Shown piece after piece: positions 52,172 through 61,270 of a stretch of 64,000 bases of DNA (position 1 is the first letter of the stretch; the number at the start of each line of letters is the position of its first letter). The notes beneath the pieces were generated by a model. That model made no database searches, was not told where the DNA came from, and saw only the letters and a program-made list of their open reading frames with translations. The translations under genes were made by a program, and so were the position numbers. This DNA comes from Hyphomicrobiales bacterium (GTDB taxonomy: Bacteria; Pseudomonadota; Alphaproteobacteria; Rhizobiales; Ancalomicrobiaceae): the NCBI GenBank assembly GCA_021286855.1, contig JAJTBO010000002.1, positions 186,001-250,000 of the forward strand, written 5' to 3'.

Positions 52172-52885
52172 TCAGGCGAGGACCTTCAGCTCTTCGAAGA
52201 AGCACATGTCGGCGAAGCGGCAGAAGGCCGGCGGCGCGAAGGTCATCGTCGGCGCGGCGGCGGCGAGATCGGCGAGCGCTTCGGCGAGCACGTTGCCCCA
52301 GGCGCGCAGGCGGTCGTCCGGCAGCCAGGCGATCGGATAGGCGAAAGTGACGTGAAAGACGTAGGTCTCGTGATCGGGATGGCGGTAGCCGAACAGGTCG
52401 GCGAGAGCGTCGCGCCAGTCCGCGAGCGCTGCGACGTCCGCCGACGTCGCCCCCTCCACGACGAGGCCGGTCGGGGACAGACCGACCGGACGGAAGCGAA
52501 AGGGCGCGCGCGGGACGAAGCCGTCGAGCTTCGCGAGGAGATGATCGGTCGCCGCCGGGATGGTCGCGTCGAGGGCGAGGTCGTCGGGCCAGAACGCCGG
52601 GTCGCGCCGGGTGTCGAGGACGCCCTGGAACAGGGTGACGTGCAGGCTCTCGGGCGGGGTGAAGGCGAAGTGGTCGGCCTCCGGCATGGCGAGGAGGCGA
52701 TCGCGGGCGGCGAGGAGCGCCGTCTCCTCGGCCGAGCCGGGGCGGGTGTGGCAGACGACGGTGTCGCCGGCCTCGGGCAGGAAACGGCCGCCCCGGTCGT
52801 AACGCACGCCGAGGCGCGACGGCGGCGCATCGTGGGCGCTTTCGGCGAAACGGGAGAGATCGGTGGGGTAGATCGAGGCCGACAT
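52172..52885 (-). CDS. DUF1868 protein, 2H phosphoesterase fold
   Basis: The 237-residue protein carries the two histidine motifs of the LigT/2H phosphoesterase fold, H82-V-T84 in SLHVTLFQG and H178-V-T180 in YVFHVTFAY, and the DUF1868 context (RYDRGGRFLPEAGDTVVCH). Members of the fold open or hydrolyse cyclic phosphates of nucleotides or RNA; the substrate here is unknown. I chose the ATG at 52883-52885 over an in-frame one at 52939 because GGAGA precedes it and conserved sequence starts soon after. Confidence 0.82.
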   Translation of the reverse strand: MSASIYPTDLSRFAESAHDAPPSRLGVRYDRGGRFLPEAGDTVVCHTRPGSAEETALLAARDRLLAMPEADHFAFTPPESLHVTLFQGVLDTRRDPAFWPDDLALDATIPAATDHLLAKLDGFVPRAPFRFRPVGLSPTGLVVEGATSADVAALADWRDALADLFGYRHPDHETYVFHVTFAYPIAWLPDDRLRAWGNVLAEALADLAAAAPTMTFAPPAFCRFADMCFFEELKVLA

Positions 52886-52955
52886 CGGGGCAGCGTCTCC
52901 GGAACGAGGCGCAGCGAGAGAACCCGCGTCGTATGGCATCCCGATGTCGGTCGTC

Positions 52956-53708
52956 TCAGGCGCGGATGGCGATCGGCCGCCCGTGGGCGTCGCGGCCGGG
53001 CGGGTCGGGGAAGGCGACCGCCTCGCCGTGGGCGATGCGACGGGCGACGAGCGCGAGGACGCAGGCGTCGAGGAGATCGTCCGGGCCCGCCCCGCGCGGG
53101 CGACCGGCGAGGAGGTCGGGCGCGAAGCCGAGACGGGCGAGGAGGGTTCGACGCTCGTCGAGGCCGGGCGGGTTCGGCCGGCTCTTCACCTTCTTCGGGA
53201 GGTTCATCGCCCGGCCGCCGTTCAACACGGCGAAGGCGACTTCCGGATGGCTTTCGAAAAGACGTTCGGGCGCGGCCGGGTCGATCAGGCGATCGACCTC
53301 GCGGATCTTCGGGAAGAGGTGGAAGGCCTGTTTCGACACCTTCTTCGGCGGACCGGAGGTCGCGAGGGCGGCGGCGCAGGCGGCGACGTAACCGGCGCGA
53401 TCGTCGAGGCCTTCGCCGGCGAAGACGGCGGCCCGAGAGGGGATCGAGAAGACCGAGGACTGCCGCTCGCCGAGCATCGGGCGGACGAGACGTTCGGGGC
53501 CGCGGCCGCCCGGACCGATGCGGTCGGGCAGGCCGATCGGCATGTCGATCGCCACGATCGCCGGCGCATCCGGGCCTTCGAGGAGATCGACAAGGCGGGC
53601 GACGACGCGGATCTCGGGCGCGAGCGGTCCGTCGGCGGCGACGAGGCAGGCGATCCAGCCGCCGGGGCAGCCGTCGACGCCGGCGAGGCGATAGGGCTCG
53701 GCCGTCAT
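52956..53708 (-). CDS. DUF429 protein (predicted RNase H-fold nuclease)
   Basis: The 250-residue protein begins with GVDGCPGGWIACLV and continues with VAIDMPIGLPD, SSVFSIPSRAAV and ESHPEVAFAVLNGG, all typical of DUF429. The early Asp and ESHPE acidic residues fit an RNase H-like active site, and the C-terminal DDLLDACVLALVARR supplies another acidic pair. No function is established. It starts 5 bp after the pdxY stop, so it is in the same operon. Confidence 0.85.
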   Translation of the reverse strand: MTAEPYRLAGVDGCPGGWIACLVAADGPLAPEIRVVARLVDLLEGPDAPAIVAIDMPIGLPDRIGPGGRGPERLVRPMLGERQSSVFSIPSRAAVFAGEGLDDRAGYVAACAAALATSGPPKKVSKQAFHLFPKIREVDRLIDPAAPERLFESHPEVAFAVLNGGRAMNLPKKVKSRPNPPGLDERRTLLARLGFAPDLLAGRPRGAGPDDLLDACVLALVARRIAHGEAVAFPDPPGRDAHGRPIAIRA

Positions 53709-53713
53709 CGGGC

Positions 53714-54625
53714 TCACTCGAGGGCGGTCGGCCGGACGACGGCGCGGCGGGCGCGGGCCTCGCCGATGCGGCGGACCGAGATTTGCGCCAGCGGATGAAG
53801 GAGGACGTCCTGTTCGGCGGCGATGGCCAGTTCGTCGCCGCCGGCGCGGACGGAACGGGCGACCAGTTCGAAGACGCTGGTCAGGGCGCGACCGACGGCG
53901 GTCTCGGTGGAGAGGCCCTCGCCGAGGCGGGCGGCGAGGAGGCCGGCGAAGAGATCGCCGGTTCCGTGCGGAGCGCCTTCGACGAGCGGGTGCTCGAACT
54001 GGGCGGCGGCGTCGGCGGTGACGAGCAGCGTCCCGATCGAGCGCGTCATCATCGCCGGCGCCGAGGTCGCGACGACGATCGGAGCGGGCAGCGTGCGGGC
54101 GGCGGCGATCGCTTCGGCGGTCGTCCCGACCGGACGGCCGGTGAGCCAACCGAGTTCGAAGAGATTGGGCGTGGCGATGTCGGCGAGCGGCAACAGCCGA
54201 TCGCGCAAGGCGACGGCGAGCGGTTCGGCGACGTAGAGCCGGCCGCGGCCCATGGCGTCGCCGTCGCCCAGCACCGGGTCGACGATCAGGCGGAGGCCGG
54301 GCGTTCCGGCGCGCAGGCGCTCGACGAGCCGGGCGACCGCCTCGATCTGCTCGAGGTCGGCGAAATAACCGGTCAGCACCGTGTCGATCTCGACCGCCTT
54401 CGGGCTCTCGGCGATTTCGGCCAGCGCCCGGGCGAAGCCGGCGGCGTCGGGGACGAGCCGGCTCGCAACGCCGTGGCCGGGGTGCCAGGGCAGCCAGACG
54501 GTGGGGACGAGCCAGACGGCGTGGCCGAGGCGTTCGAGCGCGAAGACGCTCGCGCGCGCGCCGATCGCGCCGCGCCCGACCTCGGAGGAGACGACCAGAA
54601 CCGTCGATGCGCGTCGCTCTCCCAT
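53714..54625 (-). CDS. pdxY: Pyridoxal kinase PdxY
   Basis: The 303-residue enzyme is a ribokinase-fold pyridoxal kinase that phosphorylates pyridoxal in cofactor salvage. It has VLVVSSEVGRGAIGARAS near the start (substrate segment), VDPVLGDGD (115-123) and the anion-hole and catalytic-base motif GTGD (221-224) in APHGTGDLFAG. Length is slightly over E. coli PdxY (287). It lies 13 bp after the FAD oxidoreductase gene and just before the DUF429 gene. Confidence 0.9.
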   Translation of the reverse strand: MGERRASTVLVVSSEVGRGAIGARASVFALERLGHAVWLVPTVWLPWHPGHGVASRLVPDAAGFARALAEIAESPKAVEIDTVLTGYFADLEQIEAVARLVERLRAGTPGLRLIVDPVLGDGDAMGRGRLYVAEPLAVALRDRLLPLADIATPNLFELGWLTGRPVGTTAEAIAAARTLPAPIVVATSAPAMMTRSIGTLLVTADAAAQFEHPLVEGAPHGTGDLFAGLLAARLGEGLSTETAVGRALTSVFELVARSVRAGGDELAIAAEQDVLLHPLAQISVRRIGEARARRAVVRPTALE

Positions 54626-54638
54626 GCTCCGTCCGACG

Positions 54639-55826
54639 TCAGATGATGTTGGCCTCGACGACCGGCCGGCCGGCGAGGAGGCGATCGTAGCCGAAGACGG
54701 AGAGGTCGATCGAGCGATATTCGCCGTGGACGATCAGTTCGGCGACGCCGCGGCCGGCGCCCGGTCCCTGCTGGATGCCGTGGCCGGAAAAGCCGTTGCA
54801 GAAGACGAAGTTCGAGAGCGTCGGGTGGCGGCCGATCACGGCGTTGTGGTCGAAGGTGTGGAAGTCGTAGTGGCCGGCCCAGGCGCGCACCAGCTTCAGG
54901 GCCTCGAAGGCGGGAATGCGGGTGGCGAGCGCCGGCCAGATCAGATCGTCGAAGAGCGAATAGTCGACGTCGAAGTCGTCGTCGTCCGCGCGGCCGTCGG
55001 TCGCCTCGTCGGGCGAGACGCCGCAGATGAAGTACTGGCCCTCGGGTCGGATGTAGACGCCGGAGGCGACGGCGGTGCCGTCGATCAGCATCGGCAGGCC
55101 GGCGACCTCCTCGCGGCAATGGACGACGTAGACGAAGCGCTTGCGCGGCTCGACCGGCAGTTCGATCCCGGCGAGCTTCGCGACGTCGCCGGCGGCCGGG
55201 CCGGCGGCGTCGACGAAGGTTCCGCAGGCGATCTCGCGGCCGTCGGAAAGGGTGACCGAGGTCACGCGGTCGGCCGCGGTCGTCACGCCGACGACCGCGG
55301 CGTGGGCGTAGGCCGCGCCGGCGCTCTTCGCCGCCTTGCGAATCATGTCGAGCCACATCCAGGCGTCGAACCAGCCTTCGCCGGAGCGGCCATAGGCGGC
55401 GAGCGCGACGCCCTCGGTCGACATGTACGGCCAGCGGCGGGCGATCTCTGCCGGGTCGATCAGCTCGATGTCGGAGCCTTCGGCGAGCTGGATGGCGTGG
55501 TTGGCGCGCAGGATCGGCTCACCGGCGGCGCTCGCCAGCGTCAGATAGCCCTTCTCGTGGAAGCCGATGTCGGCGTCCGCGCCGAAGCGGTCCTTCAACG
55601 AGCGGATCACCTCGATGCCGAATTGCGACAGGCGGATGTTCTCGGGCGTCGTGAACTGCTGACGGATCGAGGCGGCGGAGAGCATGGTGGCGGAGCGGGC
55701 GTAGGTCGGGTCCTTTTCGACGACCAGGACCGATCCCGCGAAGCCGAGCTCCTTCTTCAGGAAATAGGCGACGGAAGAACCCATGATCGCGCCGCCGGCG
55801 ATCACCACGTCGTAAGTCTCGACCAC
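54639..55826 (-). CDS. FAD-dependent oxidoreductase (DAO family, FOXRED1/sarcosine oxidase-like)
   Basis: The 395-residue protein has an N-terminal FAD motif IAGGAIMGSSVAYFL (9-23), GYLTLAS, a DAO-type catalytic sheet with VYIRPEGQYFICGVSPDE, and a C-terminal FAD segment NGFSGHGIQQGPGAGRGVAELI. It resembles the FOXRED1/glycine-sarcosine oxidase group. The second glycine of GxGxxG is replaced (GGAIMG), as in many of this group. Substrate is probably an N-methyl or secondary amino acid but cannot be fixed. Confidence 0.87.
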   Translation of the reverse strand: MVETYDVVIAGGAIMGSSVAYFLKKELGFAGSVLVVEKDPTYARSATMLSAASIRQQFTTPENIRLSQFGIEVIRSLKDRFGADADIGFHEKGYLTLASAAGEPILRANHAIQLAEGSDIELIDPAEIARRWPYMSTEGVALAAYGRSGEGWFDAWMWLDMIRKAAKSAGAAYAHAAVVGVTTAADRVTSVTLSDGREIACGTFVDAAGPAAGDVAKLAGIELPVEPRKRFVYVVHCREEVAGLPMLIDGTAVASGVYIRPEGQYFICGVSPDEATDGRADDDDFDVDYSLFDDLIWPALATRIPAFEALKLVRAWAGHYDFHTFDHNAVIGRHPTLSNFVFCNGFSGHGIQQGPGAGRGVAELIVHGEYRSIDLSVFGYDRLLAGRPVVEANII

Positions 55827-55849
55827 ATCCGCCTCCGTCCGAAGAGCCC

Positions 55850-56347
55850 TCAGGGCATGCGATCTTCTTCCGATATCGGGTTTTTCGCGGGTGCGTCATG
55901 CAGCGGGCGCGGGGCTCCTGCCAGCCGAGGCGGCGCGGTCAGGCCGGCGCCGCGTCCGGCGACGAGCCAGTGGACGAAACCGGCGGTGAGCCCGATCGCG
56001 GCGGTGCTCTCGAGGCGTTCGACGCCGAGGAACGCCGCTCCGCCCATCACTCCGACGACCGAGATCGCGGTCGCGACGAGGAGGTGGACGAGGAGCGAGC
56101 GGGTGGCGGTGATCTCGCCGAGGACGACCGCCACCACCCAGGCCGGCCAGACGATGCCGGCGAAGAGCGGCAGCAACGCGCCGCCGCGCACCGTCAGGTC
56201 GAAGATCGCGTAGATGTCGCCGTCGCCCGTGGCGGTCGCGTCGTGGACCGAGGCGGCGACGCCGATCGCGAGGCCGGCGACGATCGCCGCCGAGAGGCCG
56301 GCGCCGGCGACGAGAAATCGAAGGAGAAGACGGGACAGCGTGATCAA
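55850..56347 (-). CDS. Four-helix membrane protein of unknown function
   Basis: The 165-residue product has about four membrane helices (roughly 6-27, 45-66, 78-100, 104-130) and a soluble Pro-rich tail. No ATG lies at the right place; a TTG at 56345-56347 with AGGA about 10 bases upstream gives a start just before the first helix. The gene downstream (FAD oxidoreductase) begins 23 bp later and the neighbour upstream is another membrane protein of the same size and layout. Function unknown. Confidence 0.65.
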   Translation of the reverse strand: MITLSRLLLRFLVAGAGLSAAIVAGLAIGVAASVHDATATGDGDIYAIFDLTVRGGALLPLFAGIVWPAWVVAVVLGEITATRSLLVHLLVATAISVVGVMGGAAFLGVERLESTAAIGLTAGFVHWLVAGRGAGLTAPPRLAGAPRPLHDAPAKNPISEEDRMP

Positions 56348-56373
56348 ACGGGGTCGATCCTCGAGCCGAGAGG

Positions 56374-56880
56374 TCAGAAGTCGCCCCAAACGCCGGGACG
56401 CGGCGGCGGCGGCGGCGCGGAGCGGACGCCGATCAGCCAGGCCGACCAGCCGCCGATCGCGCCGGCGACCGCGTCGAGCCCGCAGAGCCCGACGCTCGGC
56501 AGGGGCAGACGGAAGGGCAGCGCCAGAAGGATCTGGGTCGCCACGGCGACGACGGCGCCGGCGAGGATCCAGGCGAGGAGGCTGCGTAGGCCGCGCGCCT
56601 CGGCGAAGACCAGGAAGGCGGTGGCGAAGGGCGCGGCGGCGACGAAGCCGACGAGGCCGGTCATCGCCGGCACGACGAGGAGGCTCGTCCAACCGTTGGC
56701 GGCGATCAGGCGGCCGAAGCCGGAGACCCAGCTCTCCTCGACGACGAGGCCGATCGTGCGCAGAGCCGCGGCCGCGACCACCGCCACGACATAGGCGACG
56801 ACGAGACGTCCGATGCGGCCGGACGCGACCGGGCGGGGGGCGAGCGCGCGAGCGTGGCGGGAAACGACGGGGTCGGACAT
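56374..56880 (-). CDS. Four-helix membrane protein of unknown function
   Basis: The 168-residue protein has four membrane helices (about 24-46, 65-90, 98-117, 130-155) and a C-terminal Pro-rich tail ending RPGVWGDF. Size and layout match the next gene in the operon, though obvious sequence identity is low. I recognise no family. It lies 116 bp after rlmN and 26 bp before the second membrane-protein gene. Confidence 0.72.
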   Translation of the reverse strand: MSDPVVSRHARALAPRPVASGRIGRLVVAYVVAVVAAAALRTIGLVVEESWVSGFGRLIAANGWTSLLVVPAMTGLVGFVAAAPFATAFLVFAEARGLRSLLAWILAGAVVAVATQILLALPFRLPLPSVGLCGLDAVAGAIGGWSAWLIGVRSAPPPPPRPGVWGDF

Positions 56881-56996
56881 GGCCCTGGGACCTGGCCCTC
56901 GGACGGGCGCGCGCGAATCGGATCGATCCGCCGGCGCGCGGGGCGAATCGGAGCGCCGATTGTGCGGCCTCGGCGCGGCTCCCGTCCAGGGCGACG

Positions 56997-58259
56997 TCAG
57001 TCCTCGTCGTCCTCTTCGCCGCCGGAGGCCATCATCGCCTCGAGGGCGAGGCGCTCGGAGACCTTGAGCCGTTCGGAGGCCGACTTCAGCTGACCGCAGG
57101 CGGCGAGGATGTCGCGACCGCGCGGGGTGCGGATCGGGCTCGCATACCCCGCCCGATTGACGATCTCGGCGAAGGTCTCGATCGCGTCCCAGTCCGGGCA
57201 TTCGTAGGCGGAGCCCGGCCAGGCGTTGAACGGGATCAGGTTGATCTTGGCGGGAATGCCGCGCAGCAGGCGGACGAGCTCGCGGGCGTCGGCGGGGCTG
57301 TCGTTGACGCCCTTCAGCATGACGTATTCGAAGGTGATGCGCCGGGCGTTGGACAGGCCCGGATAGTCGCGGCAGGCCTGGAGCAGTTCGGCGATCTTGT
57401 ACTTCTTGTTGATCGGCACCAGCACGTCGCGCAGGTCGTCGCGGACCGCATGCAGCGAGATCGCCAACATGACGCCGGTCTCGCCGCCGATCTTCGGGAT
57501 CATCGGCACGACGCCGGAGGTCGACAGGGTGATGCGACGCTTGGAGAGCGAGAGGCCGTCGCCGTCGGCGAAGATCAGCATGGCGTCGCGCACCGCCTCG
57601 TAGTTCATCAGCGGCTCGCCCATGCCCATCATCACGATGTTGGTGACGAGACGGCCCTCGCTCGGCGTCTGGCCTTCGACCTTCTCGACGGCGGGGAAGT
57701 CGCCGAGGCGCTCGCGGGCGACGACGACCTGGGAGACGATCTCTTCCGCCGTCAGGTTGCGCACCATCACCTGGGTGCCGGTGTGGCAGAAAGAGCAGGT
57801 CAGCGAGCAGCCGACCTGGGAGGAGACGCAGAGCGTGCCGCGGCCTTCCTCGGGGATATAGACGGTCTCGACCTCGACGGGCTTCCCGGCGCCGCGCGAC
57901 GGGAAACGGAACAGCCACTTGCGGGTGCCGTCGACCGAGATCTGCTCGGCGACCAGCTCCGGTCGGCCGACGACGAAATGCTCGGCGAGCTTGGCCCTCA
58001 GATCCTTCGAGACGTTGGTCATCGAGGCGAAGTCGGCGACGCCGCGCAGATAGATCCAGTGCCAGAGCTGGGCGACCCGCATGCGGACCTGCCGCTCCTC
58101 GACGCCGACGCCGCGCAGCGCCTCGGCGAGCTTGTCGCGGGTCAGACCGAGCAGCGAGGGCTTGGCGTCGACGGTGGCGATCGCCTGCGGGCGCTTGACG
58201 ATGGCGTCGAGGACGTCGGCCGGAGCGGTCTCGGCGGCGGTGGGGGTCATGGCTGTCAC
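56997..58259 (-). CDS. rlmN: Dual-specificity RNA methyltransferase RlmN
   Basis: The 420-residue radical SAM enzyme methylates C2 of A2503 in 23S rRNA and A37 in some tRNAs. The 4Fe-4S ligands are C151, C155 and C158 in [40 protein letters not shown] and [16 protein letters not shown] follow in family order, and a cysteine near residue 370 (SAYECPDWD) is the likely methyl-carrier. An N-terminal extension of about 30 residues and an acidic tail are usual for rhizobial members. It is 141 bp after the IalB-like gene. Confidence 0.96.
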   Translation of the reverse strand: MTAMTPTAAETAPADVLDAIVKRPQAIATVDAKPSLLGLTRDKLAEALRGVGVEERQVRMRVAQLWHWIYLRGVADFASMTNVSKDLRAKLAEHFVVGRPELVAEQISVDGTRKWLFRFPSRGAGKPVEVETVYIPEEGRGTLCVSSQVGCSLTCSFCHTGTQVMVRNLTAEEIVSQVVVARERLGDFPAVEKVEGQTPSEGRLVTNIVMMGMGEPLMNYEAVRDAMLIFADGDGLSLSKRRITLSTSGVVPMIPKIGGETGVMLAISLHAVRDDLRDVLVPINKKYKIAELLQACRDYPGLSNARRITFEYVMLKGVNDSPADARELVRLLRGIPAKINLIPFNAWPGSAYECPDWDAIETFAEIVNRAGYASPIRTPRGRDILAACGQLKSASERLKVSERLALEAMMASGGEEDDED

Positions 58260-58308
58260 CTCTGGCCTCGGACCCGATCGCGGTCGGGGAGGCGCGCTTC
58301 GATGCGAA

Positions 58309-58339
58309 CGCGAAAAAGCGGACGGGTCGCCCCGTCCGC
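58309..58339 (-). terminator. Intrinsic terminator downstream of the IalB-like gene
   Basis: A 9-bp perfect stem (58318-58326 with 58331-58339, loop of 4) is followed, reading leftwards, by TTTTT. It separates the IalB-like gene from rlmN. Confidence 0.85.
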
Positions 58340-58400
58340 CTCGCTTTTCTCTTTCATACCCGAAGATCGCGCCGGGCGGAAGCGCCCGTCGCGAAGCGGC

Positions 58401-58973
58401 TCACTTGCATTCCTTGGCGGCGGCGTCGACCGCGGCGGAGATGCCGGCCAGCGAGAAGACGTAGGAGGTGGCGTTGCCGCGGCCCGAGGTCGCCGCGATG
58501 GCGAGCTTCGAGCCCTTCTTCATCGCGTCGAGGAAGGCATTGAGCTCGCCGTCCTGCTCCAGCCAGGCGCCGTCGGCCTTGGTGAACATCGCGAACTTCT
58601 TGCCGTCGATGTCGGCGGTGGCCTTGGAGCCGTCCTTCATCGCGTAGCCGACCTGCAGGCTCGGCTCGTTGCGGACGCCTTCGGCCGGCCGCGTCGAGAT
58701 GAAGAAGAAGACGTCGCCGTGGTTGAGCGACGCCGGCTCCATCTTCTGCGGCTTCGACAGGGCGAAGCAGATCTTGCCCTTCGCCGTCGCGGCGGTGAAG
58801 GCGCGCCAGTCCTTGGCTTCGACGATCAACAACGGCGATCCGGGCGGGGCGGCGGCGGCGGCGGGCTTGGCCGGCGCCGGCTTGGCGGCGGCCGGCTTCG
58901 TCTCCGCATGGGAGACCGTCGCGAGGGCGACGAGGGACGCGGCCAGGGTCACGGCGCCGAGAGGGGTCTTCAT
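58401..58973 (-). CDS. IalB-family secreted protein
   Basis: The 190-residue protein has a signal peptide (to about residue 23, ATVSHA-E), a short Ala/Pro/Lys linker and an IalB-like domain with WRAFTAATAKGKICFALSKPQ, VFFFISTRPAEGVRNEPSLQVGY and a final SLAGISAAVDAAAKECK with the second cysteine. IalB proteins of Bartonella and Brucella are envelope or periplasmic proteins linked to host interaction; in free-living relatives the role is unknown. Its place beside rlmN is one I recall from other Hyphomicrobiales. Confidence 0.87.
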   Translation of the reverse strand: MKTPLGAVTLAASLVALATVSHAETKPAAAKPAPAKPAAAAAPPGSPLLIVEAKDWRAFTAATAKGKICFALSKPQKMEPASLNHGDVFFFISTRPAEGVRNEPSLQVGYAMKDGSKATADIDGKKFAMFTKADGAWLEQDGELNAFLDAMKKGSKLAIAATSGRGNATSYVFSLAGISAAVDAAAKECK

Positions 58974-59249
58974 CTCTTCTCACTCCGTCTGGCGAGACGA
59001 CGTCGGCCGCAGGAACGCGACCGAACTCGATTCCTCAAGAACCACGCGGATGGTTACCAGTCGGTTGCCGTCCGCGAGATGTGTCGCGCGCCGGCCGTTC
59101 GTGCGGCGAGCGGTCGCGCGGGGATCGCCTTGGCCGAGCGAAACGGCGAAAGTCGGGCAAGAGGCCGCCTCGCCCGAAAGATCGGCTGGACGGGTCGGCG
59201 AGGGACGTGCTTTCTCGGCCGAGATGAGCTAATTTCGGGGAGGAGCGCC

Positions 59250-60227
59250 ATGAAGGCCGTCGTCTGTCACCATCACGGCCCGGCCGCCGATCTCGTCTTC
59301 GAGGACGCGGCGGAGCCCGTCGCCGGTCCCGGCGAGGCGGTGGTGGCGATGCGGGCCTGCGCCCTCAACTTCTTCGACACGCTGATCATCCGCGATCGCT
59401 ACCAGTTCAAGCCGGCGCTGCCGTTCTCGCCGGGCGGCGAGATCGCCGGCGTCGTGGAGAGCGTCGGGGCGGGCGTGAGCGACTTCGCGCCGGGCGACCG
59501 GGTGGTCGCCTATGTGAAGTGGGGCGGCGCGCGCGAGAAGGTCGCGGTTCCCGCCGCCGATCTGATCCGTCTCTCCGACGATCTCGACTTCGTGCCGGCC
59601 TCGACCCTGTCGGTCACCTACGGCACGGCGGTGCACGGGCTGATCGACCGGGGCGAGGTGAAGGCCGGCGAGACGGTGGCGATCCTCGGCGCGTCGGGCG
59701 GCGTCGGTCAGGCGGCGATCGAGGTGGCGAAGGCGGTCGGGGCGCGGGTGATCGCCTGCGCCGGCGGCGCGGAGAAGCTCGCCTTCTGCCGCGAGGTCGG
59801 GGCCGACGAGGTCGTCGACTACGACGCGGAAGATCTCAAGGTGCGATTGAAGGAGCTGACCGGGGGACGCGGCGTCGACGTCGTCTACGACGCGGTCGGC
59901 GATCGCTATGCCGAACCGGCGGTGCGGGCGACGGCGTGGCGCGGACGCTATCTGGTGGTCGGCTTCGCCGCCGGCGAGATCCCGAAGATCCCGCTCAACC
60001 TGCTGCTGCTCAAGGGCTGCGACCTGCGTGGGGTGTTCTGGGGCGATCACCTCGTGCGCGAGCCGGACGCGTTCAAGGCGGAGATGGCGCGGATCCTGGC
60101 CTGGACGGCGGCGGGCAAATTGCGCCCGCACATTCATGCGGTGCGGCCGCTTTCCGAGACCGCCGCCGCGATCGAGGAGATCGCGGCGCGTCGGGTCAAG
60201 GGCAAGATCGTGGTGACGGCGGGGTGA
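59250..60227 (+). CDS. NADPH:quinone oxidoreductase-like medium-chain dehydrogenase
   Basis: The 325-residue enzyme is a zinc-independent member of the medium-chain dehydrogenase family. The GroES-like half has ALNFFDTLIIRDRYQ and SPGGEIAGVVESVGAGV; the Rossmann half has the nucleotide motif ILGASGGVGQAAIEVAK (145-161). The structural and catalytic zinc cysteines are absent, as in quinone oxidoreductases (QorA) that reduce quinones or enals with NADPH. GGGGAGGAG lies just before the ATG. Confidence 0.9.
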   Translation: MKAVVCHHHGPAADLVFEDAAEPVAGPGEAVVAMRACALNFFDTLIIRDRYQFKPALPFSPGGEIAGVVESVGAGVSDFAPGDRVVAYVKWGGAREKVAVPAADLIRLSDDLDFVPASTLSVTYGTAVHGLIDRGEVKAGETVAILGASGGVGQAAIEVAKAVGARVIACAGGAEKLAFCREVGADEVVDYDAEDLKVRLKELTGGRGVDVVYDAVGDRYAEPAVRATAWRGRYLVVGFAAGEIPKIPLNLLLLKGCDLRGVFWGDHLVREPDAFKAEMARILAWTAAGKLRPHIHAVRPLSETAAAIEEIAARRVKGKIVVTAG

Positions 60228-60359
60228 TTGTTGACGAACCGTTAATCTTCGTAAATTTCACTGGGTTTTGAGCTCTGGCATTCGTCATAAATTAAGGATT
60301 ACGCCCTATAGTGAATGAAGAGTTTACGGACTGACCCATTTCGAGACGGGGCTCCGACC

Positions 60360-60596
60360 ATGTCCAAGCGTGACGAAGAGCAGATCAAATTGAGTGCCAC
60401 CTTCCTGAACGGTCTGGCGATCGCGTGCGTCACGTTGGGCGCGCTCACCCCGATGATTTCCTACTTCTACGGTTTGACGCCGGTTGCGGAACGAGTCGGG
60501 CCTTTCACGCTGACGTTCGGTGTCACCATATGGACGATATGCGGGATTGTGCTACATTTATCGGCGCGATCGCTTCTCGCAGCATTGGATCGATGA
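60360..60596 (+). CDS. Small membrane protein of unknown function, first of a coupled pair
   Basis: The 78-residue protein has a charged N-terminus (MSKRDEEQIK) and two membrane helices (about 11-33 and 45-67). The stop overlaps the next small gene by 4 bases. The region from 60228 is clearly AT-richer than its surroundings, with a likely promoter in the AT-rich 130 bp upstream, and codon use includes A/T-ending codons rare elsewhere, so it may be newly acquired or weakly expressed. An in-frame ATG at 60315 is an alternative start. No family recognised. Confidence 0.65.
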   Translation: MSKRDEEQIKLSATFLNGLAIACVTLGALTPMISYFYGLTPVAERVGPFTLTFGVTIWTICGIVLHLSARSLLAALDR

Positions 60597-60703
60597 TGGA
60601 CAAGGTCGACCTGTTTCGATTGTTTTATCTGGTGATCGGCCCTGGAGCGATGCTGACCGCCGGGCTGATCGTCTATTGGATCGCCAAGCGCAAATTGCAT
60701 TGA
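60593..60703 (+). CDS. Very small single-helix membrane protein, second of a coupled pair
   Basis: The 36-residue product begins MMDKVDLFRLFYLVIG and has one membrane helix (about 8-30) followed by a basic tail AKRKLH. Its ATG overlaps the stop of the previous gene (ATGA at 60593-60596), so it is translated only if the first gene is. The pattern of tiny coupled hydrophobic proteins recalls membrane toxins or transporter accessory peptides, but nothing shows either role. Confidence 0.5.
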   Translation: MMDKVDLFRLFYLVIGPGAMLTAGLIVYWIAKRKLH

Positions 60704-60728
60704 TTGCATTTTTCTGGGCGCGCGCGCC

Positions 60729-61097
60729 TCACCGCTCCGCCAGCGCCTTCCTCGCCTTGTCCCGATGCTCGTCGCGGATGTGGCTGCCGACCAGCGCGAT
60801 CGCGGCCAACAGGACGCCGGCGTCGTCGGTGAAGCCGATCAGCGGCAACAGGTCGGGGACGAGGTCGACGGGGGCGACGAAATAGGCGAGGGCTGCGAGC
60901 AGCGTCAGCCGTACCCGGCGCGGGGTGGTCGGGTCGATCGCGCAATACCACGCGGCGATCACGTCCTCCATGAAGGGGATGGCGCGGGCGGCGCGGCGCA
61001 CCGTCGCCCACAGGCCGGCGCGGACGCGCTCCTCGCGGGCCTCTTCGGGGCCGAGGATCTCCGGATCGTCCCAGACACGGCGATAGGATTCGGTCAT
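60729..61097 (-). CDS. DUF1232 (YkvA-type) membrane-associated protein
   Basis: The 122-residue protein has the DUF1232 core LTLLAALAYFVAPVDLVPDLLPLIGFTDDAGVL (starting near 64), preceded by a helical region with FMEDVIAAWYCAID. The family is of unknown function and is often linked to the membrane. It converges on the small membrane-protein pair with a 25-bp gap. Confidence 0.9.
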   Translation of the reverse strand: MTESYRRVWDDPEILGPEEAREERVRAGLWATVRRAARAIPFMEDVIAAWYCAIDPTTPRRVRLTLLAALAYFVAPVDLVPDLLPLIGFTDDAGVLLAAIALVGSHIRDEHRDKARKALAER

Positions 61098-61270
61098 CGG
61101 CGGCCTCCCGGCGCCGCGCCCGACGGGGCGCGAAGCGACGATGCGTCAGATCGTGAGGGTTCCCGGCGATTTCAAGAGGGCGCGCCGCGACGCCGTGAAA
61201 TGTCGATCCATCCGGGAAAGCCCGCATGTTTCCGCTTTGCGAAGGGGCGAACGCGGGTTACGCTTTTCCC

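Noticed and set aside
56347-56692. Longer membrane protein of 280 residues ending at 55850
   Set aside because: The upstream part is Arg/Pro-rich shadow of the neighbouring membrane-protein gene; the hydrophobic segments start only after the TTG at 56347.
60710-60725. TTGCAT direct repeat after the tiny membrane protein gene as a palindromic operator or terminator
   Set aside because: It is a direct, not inverted, repeat, with one copy inside the last codons of the gene; no stem forms.
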